NCBI RefSeq assembly: GCF_947501665.1
Contig: NZ_CANMWS010000012.1
Location: forward strand, 1-64,000
DNA: 64,000 bases
Reading direction: 5' to 3'
Source of the DNA: an uncultured Shewanella sp.
Lineage (GTDB): Bacteria > Pseudomonadota > Gammaproteobacteria > Enterobacterales > Shewanellaceae
The notes beneath the pieces are model-generated. The model did not search any database. It was not told where the DNA came from and was given only the letters and a program-made list of their open reading frames with translations. Made by a program: the position numbers and the translations under genes. Shown here piece by piece: positions 58,707-64,000 of this stretch (its first letter is position 1; the number at the start of each line of letters is the position of its first letter).

Positions 58707-59644
58707 ATGAATATAGACGATTTAGACAAGTTTATTGTGATGGCGGCAACTGAAAACCTGCAAAGAGCTGCCGAGCTCCTTGACTGTAATGCCAGTATGC
58801 TCTCTAAAACATTAAAAAGGCTTGAATATTACTTCAACGCTCCGCTATTCGATCGCGTCGGTAAGCATATTAAGCTCAATAGCGCGGGCAAGACATTACA
58901 AAATAAAGCCGCACAAATCGCAATCGATCTTAAACAAACCAAAGCAGAAGTTGCCAAACAACAAGTGAATATTACCTATCGAGTGGTGAGCCCAGGACTC
59001 ATATTACGCAGTGGGGTTGTCACATCGATACTGCATTGAGAAAAAGTCATACCAATATTTCACTTCAATTCAAACATATGTACGAAAGTCAATCGTTAGA
59101 TCAGATCGTTAATGGATTAGCCGATCTCGCTTTCATTACTGGCGCCATCTTGCATCAAGTTCCCGTACATTTACACAGTCAGCCTGTAGAGAAAATCACT
59201 ATGCAACTCGCGGCCTCCCAATCTCACCCCTTGCTCGCTAACCTATCCTCAAATAGCACAAAGAATACTGCTGTGCATCATTCCTTATCACTCCCAAGCT
59301 CTCCTTTTTTAATAAGTGATATTCTCGCCCATGTTTTTGTCGTGCCCGAGCAATCACCTTTTTGTGGAAAAGCAGATACACCCAGTTGTGACGGCTGGAA
59401 TGAAGCCTGCTATCCCAGAACTCAACAAATTGTGTGTAATGATGATGGGCTCACAGCAAGCTTTATACACTCAGGGCAAGCTCTGGCTTATTTGCCCGAT
59501 GGCTGAATTAAGACTCAAGGCCTCATTCCCATCACGGCAATGGATGCCAACACGAGCCATGAAGAAGATATTTTCATTGTGAGTAGAAACTCAGAACTGA
59601 TTAAACAATGTATTGAATTCCCCACAAGTGACATAGATGTATAG
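58707..59644 (+). pseudogene. Broken LysR-family regulator
   Basis: Three segments of one LysR gene. 58707-59039 holds the helix-turn-helix (MAATENLQRAAELLDCNASMLSKTLKRLE) and ends at a TGA; from 59036 the frame resumes one base back (RKSHTNISLQFKHMYESQSLDQIV). That frame then stops at TGA 59504-59506 but continues in the same frame to 59644 (IKTQGLIPITAMDANTSHEE). One frameshift and one nonsense codon separate the DNA-binding and ligand domains, so no full-length protein is made. Confidence 0.8.
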
Positions 59645-59656
59645 CTAAACTTAAGT

Positions 59657-60532
59657 TTACATTAACGCCCCTAATAAAAAGTCAATAAAAGTACGAATTT
59701 TTAAAGGTTGTGTTGCACTTTTATATAATAAGTTTATTGGTAATGGCTTAGGGGCTGAGCCTATGAGTACTTCAATTAACTCACCGGTTTTGATACTGTC
59801 AGCAAGTAATAATCTCGGCTGTAGTACAATCCCCGCGCCAGCCATTGCAGCCACTTTTAAAGCTAAGCCACTGTTTGAGGTTAAACGAGTGTGAGACTTA
59901 TCAAAAGCCAATGTCTCATATCTCACGGCCTGATTAACATGAACATCGCCATAGTGAAAACCTAAACAGGAATGAGATAATAAGGCATCGATAGACTCAG
60001 GGATCCCCGCTTGCTTTAGGTAGCTTGGTGACGCGCAAAATATCATGTCATATTCCCCCAGCTTTCGAGCAATTAAAGATGAATCAGCTAAATTGCCAAT
60101 ACGGATCACTAAGTCAAAAGGATCGTGTAGGGGATCAATAAACCCATTATCTAAAATCAACTCTATATTCATTTGAGAATAGGTTTGTAAAAAATCAGCT
60201 AAAATCGGTGCGAGCACTTGATGACCATAAGTCACGGGAGAGTTAATTCTGATCTTCCCTTTTGGAGCATGATTAAATTGCTGCAGACTGTTTTCAGCTT
60301 CTGCAATTTCCATCAATAACCGCTTACATTCAAAGTAATACTGCTCTCCAGCCTCTGTTAAAGATTGTTTGCGAGTCGTTCGATTCAATAACCTTACACT
60401 CAATACAGACTCTAATGCATTAATATGCTTCCCTACCATAGTCGCAGTAATCGATAAACGCACAGCAGCCTTTGAAAAACTCCCTGAGTCCACCACAGCC
60501 ACTAAGGCCTGCATGCTTTTTAATTTATCCAT
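59657..60532 (-). CDS. LysR-family regulator
   Basis: I start at the ATG at 60532 (MDKLKSMQALVAVVDSG), 291 residues, with AGGGG just upstream; the longer frame begins at 60574. The helix-turn-helix is FSKAAVRLSITATMVGKHINALE, and the co-inducer domain follows (GKIRINSPVTYGHQVLAPIL). It is divergent from the ABM/oxidoreductase pair, which it may regulate. Confidence 0.88.
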   Translation of the reverse strand: MDKLKSMQALVAVVDSGSFSKAAVRLSITATMVGKHINALESVLSVRLLNRTTRKQSLTEAGEQYYFECKRLLMEIAEAENSLQQFNHAPKGKIRINSPVTYGHQVLAPILADFLQTYSQMNIELILDNGFIDPLHDPFDLVIRIGNLADSSLIARKLGEYDMIFCASPSYLKQAGIPESIDALLSHSCLGFHYGDVHVNQAVRYETLAFDKSHTRLTSNSGLALKVAAMAGAGIVLQPRLLLADSIKTGELIEVLIGSAPKPLPINLLYKSATQPLKIRTFIDFLLGALM

Positions 60533-60681
60533 TTTCCCCTCATATCTCCTACAAAATAAAGAGCCAGCAGCCAATTACCAACTAATAGTTGGTAAAGTTT
60601 AAACCAAAACAGAATTTATTAACTCAAATAGGTGTAATAAAGTCATTATCCTTTTTTGATCACCCTAAAATAGAGTACACG

Positions 60682-60984
60682 ATGTTAAATCAAGGCCTTT
60701 TCATCACAGCAGAGATCCGTATCAAACCAGAAACAGATCTTCACACTGGGATCAATGCTATTCATGCTTTTTGTGAAGGTATGAATTCTGAAAGCGGTTG
60801 TTCAATGGCGATAGCGTTACAAGATACCCAAGATCCTTACCGCTTTGTATTTTGGGAGCGATATGATGACAAAGCCGCTTTTGAAGCCCATTTTAACGCC
60901 CAGCATACACAAACCTTCATTCAATCTGGGCTCACCGAATTGGTACAAGCATTTGAATCACAAAAACTACTCAAGGAAGACTAA
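60682..60984 (+). CDS. ABM-fold quinol monooxygenase-like protein
   Basis: I start at the ATG at 60682 (MLNQGLFITAEIRI), 100 residues; the open frame goes back to 60589 but adds a poor extension. The core GCSMAIALQDTQDPYRFVFWERYDDKAAFEAHFNAQHTQ is the ABM pattern. The next gene starts only 4 bases after its stop. Confidence 0.78.
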   Translation: MLNQGLFITAEIRIKPETDLHTGINAIHAFCEGMNSESGCSMAIALQDTQDPYRFVFWERYDDKAAFEAHFNAQHTQTFIQSGLTELVQAFESQKLLKED

Positions 60985-60988
60985 TGCT

Positions 60989-61978
60989 ATGGAAACAACA
61001 TTAAAATGGGGTATTGTAGGCACCAGTTTTATTTCAGGTGTCATGGCGGACGCTATTATTGAAGATGGTCATAGCATATTGCACAGTGTTGCAGGCCGTA
61101 ATCTAGATAACTTACAATTATTTGCAAACCAATATCATATTCCAAATATTTATCAAGATTTTGATGCATTAATCACTGACGATGCTGTCGATATTATCTA
61201 CATTGCTCTGCCCAATCATTTGCATCATGAATTTATTATTAAAGCCGCAGAGGCAGGGAAAGCCATTTTATGCGAAAAGTCATTATCCATTGATATGGAG
61301 AAGACTCACGCTGCAATCAATGCGGTAAAACAACATAATGTGTTTTTCGCAGAAGGACTCATGTATCTCTGCCATCCTTTTGCAAATAAAATCAGCCAAG
61401 TGATCAATGAAGGCCATATTGGGCAAATTAAATCTATATCAGGGCAATATTGCGCAGCCATTGCTGAATTTGTAAATCCTCAAAGTCGAGGTGCCCTGTA
61501 TAATTTAGGCTGTTATCCTGCTTCATTGATGCACCTTATTCTAAAACAGCACTTTGGTCGGGATTATTTTGAAAACGCCGCTATTAGCGCACAAGGGCGA
61601 TACGGACAAGATGGCAATATCTGTGAAAGCAGCGCTTTGATCCGTTTAAACAATAGTGTTTTATGCCAATTACATACTGCCGAGGATTACGGCTTACACG
61701 CTTCTTTTACGGTATTGGGCACAAAAGGCAAACTCAACATTAGCTCCAACCCTTGGTTACCCCAAGCCACTGGGAATCAATTACGTGTTAGTGAATATGA
61801 ACAAGCTGAGCAAGTCATTGATATCAAAGCTGATGGTAATGCTTTTCTTTATCAAGTCAAACAAGTACGTCAAGCCTTAAAAGCAAATAAAACCTCCCTC
61901 ACCTTTCCAAGTGCCACCATCGACGATTCATTACAAATTATGCAAATACTCACCAGTTGGGAACAAACAGTGAAATAA
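60989..61978 (+). CDS. Gfo/Idh/MocA-family oxidoreductase
   Basis: I start at the ATG at 60989 (METTLKWGIVGTSFIS), 329 residues; the longer frame from 60845 overlaps the ABM gene. The N-terminal Rossmann domain has WGIVGTSFISGVMADAI. The ALPNHLHHEF and CEKSLSIDMEKT blocks are typical, with the usual EKP changed to EKS. Lys of CEK is the catalytic lysine of the family. The C-terminal domain binds the sugar or polyol substrate; which one is unknown. Confidence 0.88.
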   Translation: METTLKWGIVGTSFISGVMADAIIEDGHSILHSVAGRNLDNLQLFANQYHIPNIYQDFDALITDDAVDIIYIALPNHLHHEFIIKAAEAGKAILCEKSLSIDMEKTHAAINAVKQHNVFFAEGLMYLCHPFANKISQVINEGHIGQIKSISGQYCAAIAEFVNPQSRGALYNLGCYPASLMHLILKQHFGRDYFENAAISAQGRYGQDGNICESSALIRLNNSVLCQLHTAEDYGLHASFTVLGTKGKLNISSNPWLPQATGNQLRVSEYEQAEQVIDIKADGNAFLYQVKQVRQALKANKTSLTFPSATIDDSLQIMQILTSWEQTVK

Positions 61979-62050
61979 GTTAATACCCAGCTCTAAAAGG
62001 AGCAGGCCTCCAACACCTTAATGAATACATAACCATAAACAGTATTTAAA

Positions 62051-62077
62051 AAAGGGGGACGATTTCCCCCTTTATTG
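62051..62077 (+). terminator. Terminator after the oxidoreductase gene
   Basis: A 9-bp stem (AAAGGGGGA / TCCCCCTTT) with a 5-nt loop follows the stop codon by about 70 bases and runs into TATTG. Confidence 0.75.
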
Positions 62078-62493
62078 TCTTCAATTGACCGCACGTCCTG
62101 AGATAAATTAACCGAATTAGGATATAGCAGAGTCGCTCAATACTGCTATTTTGTCCTATTTATGGATGTCACTCTGACGATTCATCCTCCTCAAGTATGC
62201 ATACTGTAAGCATTAATAATATCATCACCATTTTTGCTACTTATCCTTAACACTGAAAAAACTGTTCAACATATAAACAACACTGCCCACTCGTCGCTAC
62301 TATCTAGCCAATAAACTATTAACAATAATTTACTTACTGGTAAGAATGAAAATATTAATAAAATCATTATTAACCAATAGAGTAACTGGTAGGATGAGAT
62401 TGTTGCACTTAAATTAAAATACGATATATGTTCAAAAAGCGATCAAGTAAATTAACAAAAATTAATCCTATCTAATCTTATGAGTACAAGAAT
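62078..62493. other. AT-rich region before the chaperone/effector pair
   Basis: About 415 bases with no gene. The likely promoter for the pair lies here. No T3SS-regulator box was recognised. Confidence 0.4.
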
Positions 62494-62880
62494 ATGAAAG
62501 AGCACTTCCAATCTTTAATACATTTTTATTTTAATAATAAAAATCTCACCATAAACAATAATATTGTCACACTAACCGTCAATGATAAGTTGGAGATTAA
62601 TATTATTTATATTGAAGAAACATTTACCATTCATATTTCTGCTTATATCTCTGAAATTAAAGATAATGAAAGAATTAATATCTATGAAAGATTGCTTATA
62701 GGAAATTACCTATGCAGTGATTCCGCCGATGGAACCCTTGGTATTTGTCCTGACAAAAAACACATTGTTTACAGTTATAAAACATCTGCATCAATTAACG
62801 ATATTGAATTTAAAGATTGCATTAACTCTATTATTGAAAAAAGCCTAAAGTTCAAAAATTCATTCTCAATTTCTCACTAA
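62494..62880 (+). CDS. Probable type III secretion chaperone, CesT-like
   Basis: A 128-residue protein, slightly acidic, without signal or membrane segment. Size and layout match CesT/SycE-type chaperones: an N-terminal helix, beta-strands (NNNIVTLTVND, IHISAYISEI), the helix RLLIGNYLCSDSADG followed by the TLGICPDKKHIVYSYK strands, and a C-terminal helix from about residue 103. In CesT-type chaperones a similar NxxxxxxxGxLxI stretch is conserved. Such chaperones are usually encoded directly upstream of their effector, which fits the next gene (42 bases away). The call rests on fold pattern and context, without a database match. Confidence 0.6.
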   Translation: MKEHFQSLIHFYFNNKNLTINNNIVTLTVNDKLEINIIYIEETFTIHISAYISEIKDNERINIYERLLIGNYLCSDSADGTLGICPDKKHIVYSYKTSASINDIEFKDCINSIIEKSLKFKNSFSISH

Positions 62881-62922
62881 TATTTCATACCTTTGCTACA
62901 TAAAATATAGGAATAAAACCTC

Positions 62923-64000
62923 ATGCCAACACTATCTCAACTACCTAACTCTCCTAAGTTTCAAGATTTAGTACCCGAATCAATAAAAAATTTCTCAAAT
63001 AATAATACAACCTCAAGAGAATTAAATTTTGTTTCAACCCATAAAGGTAATGATGTCATTTTACAAGATGTTTCCGATCAAACAATGACGCATTTAATAA
63101 AAGCTAAAGAAGCCATTGTATCCATTAAATATCAAGATGGTATCGAGTTTATAGGCAACCAAAGAGTCCATATTAAACTCACAGAAGGCCAATCTAATAT
63201 TGATGCTCTCTCCGGTAAAAGAATGCACTATTTTCTTGATTCAGCTAAAGGTACAATAAAGCAAAATGAATATGATAAATTTAATGAAATTGAGCAAGCG
63301 GTTTACAGGGCTAAACTCTCTAAAGGATCATTTTGTGGAGATGTGGGCCGCTTACTCTTTGCAAAATTAGCCGCTAAAGATCACAGTTTACCCGTACATT
63401 TGGCTGCTTGGAGTAATGACCACTCAGTTGTCATCATTGGGGAATTGGATCCCAAAACCAATAAACCTATGGATAATGCAATTGTTATCGATGCATGGTG
63501 CCTACACCCAACACCTGTATTGTATAAAGACTCTTGCTTCCAAGATGTAAAAATTACAAAAACAGCCAAACCAACCACAACACAGGAAGGTCAAGAACTC
63601 CAGAAAAAAATGCAAACCTGTCTTAAAGAATCAACTGAAGTTTTTAATAATGAAAATAAAAATAGATTGCTACAGAAACAAGATGCATCTAAATTTATTA
63701 CTAACCAATCGATTAACACATATAACAACACAATAAATAATTTCGATATTAGTAATGAAATACTATTAAGAACTGATAAATTATGGGATCATCCTTCCCC
63801 ATACCTAAATAAATCTGAACAAGATAGTATTCACGTTTATAAAAATACTAATAATAATATCATGCAAACATTTGATATTCACGATGAAAAATATTTAAAT
63901 TCAGTAAAAAAAGGCCGTGAATCCTTAAATAATACTGATTTAAACAACATACAAACAGGCTTTACCCAAGCATTACTGAATAATGAAGTTTCTATTAATG
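62923..64000 (+). CDS. Probable type III effector with Cys-His-Asp catalytic triad, 3' truncated
   Basis: Open from the ATG at 62923 to the window edge, 359 codons visible. There is no signal peptide; the first 35 residues are rich in Ser, Asn, Pro and Thr, as in type III secretion signals. A papain-like triad can be read: Cys138 in SFCGDVGRLLFAKLA, His167 in SNDHSVVIIG and Asp190 in VIDAWCL. The same order occurs in effector proteases and glutamine deamidases (YopT, AvrPphB, OspI or SseI/PMT types), but I cannot choose among them. The region after 215 is Asn/Lys-rich and unrecognised. Paired with the CesT-like gene upstream. Confidence 0.6.
   Translation, partial: MPTLSQLPNSPKFQDLVPESIKNFSNNNTTSRELNFVSTHKGNDVILQDVSDQTMTHLIKAKEAIVSIKYQDGIEFIGNQRVHIKLTEGQSNIDALSGKRMHYFLDSAKGTIKQNEYDKFNEIEQAVYRAKLSKGSFCGDVGRLLFAKLAAKDHSLPVHLAAWSNDHSVVIIGELDPKTNKPMDNAIVIDAWCLHPTPVLYKDSCFQDVKITKTAKPTTTQEGQELQKKMQTCLKESTEVFNNENKNRLLQKQDASKFITNQSINTYNNTINNFDISNEILLRTDKLWDHPSPYLNKSEQDSIHVYKNTNNNIMQTFDIHDEKYLNSVKKGRESLNNTDLNNIQTGFTQALLNNEVSIN

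Noticed and set aside
60845..60988. N-terminal extension of the Gfo/Idh/MocA oxidoreductase
   Set aside because: It overlaps the ABM gene, and the Rossmann strand starts just after the ATG at 60989.

Overview
The window looks like chromosomal DNA of a marine gammaproteobacterium close to Shewanella (order Alteromonadales). The evidence is a curli operon, a YbiT-type ABC-F protein, a MerR-controlled leucine degradation (liu) cluster and a NagB-II/NagK-type amino-sugar locus of the Shewanella kind. Base composition is roughly 40% GC, with clearly AT-richer accessory stretches. This placement is inference from gene content; no rRNA, tRNA or CRISPR array was seen.

Layout, left to right. 1-8.7 kb: curli (functional amyloid) region, with a giant curlin-repeat protein whose 5' end lies outside the window, a decayed ISAs1-family transposase, a tightly packed csgD-csgE-csgF-csgG operon on the minus strand and a CsgB-like minor curlin. 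9-19 kb: M17 aminopeptidase, YbiT, a divergent CopA/CueR copper pair with a recognisable 19-bp-spacer promoter, a duplicated outer-membrane beta-barrel protein, a secreted histidine phosphatase and a protein with two chloramphenicol-phosphotransferase-like domains. 19-24 kb: TetR-adaptor-RND efflux operon.

24-33 kb is an accessory zone. It holds an RTX repeat fragment, a VOC protein beside a MITE-like element, a CI-like regulator, an exonuclease-fold protein without its first acidic motif, a degenerate NagK remnant beside an intact NagB-II, and two paralogous unknown proteins, one interrupted by a stop codon. 34-44.6 kb is core metabolism: Gnd, then liuR-liuABCDE and a two-subunit 3-oxoacid CoA-transferase. 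Together these can take isovaleryl-CoA to acetoacetate and acetoacetyl-CoA.

45-64 kb is again accessory: a class C/P4-like acid phosphatase, a solitary 1261-residue SIR2-domain protein that is a strong anti-phage candidate, a stop-interrupted small gene, a LysE exporter, a cassette of 2-oxoglutarate oxygenase + NhaC-like transporter + frameshifted LysE exporter, a PfpI/DMT/ABM operon divergent from a LysR gene, a broken LysR gene, and a LysR / ABM monooxygenase / Gfo-Idh-MocA group. The window ends in an AT-rich pair that looks like a type III secretion chaperone (CesT-like) followed by a cysteine-protease or deamidase-like effector running off the edge.

The main leads are the SIR2 protein, the chaperone/effector pair, the oxygenase-transporter cassette and the paired unknown proteins at 30.5-33.3 kb. 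Many genes here are decaying (ISAs1, RTX, NagK, LysR, LysE, two nonsense-interrupted genes), which suggests ongoing genome degradation in the accessory zones.
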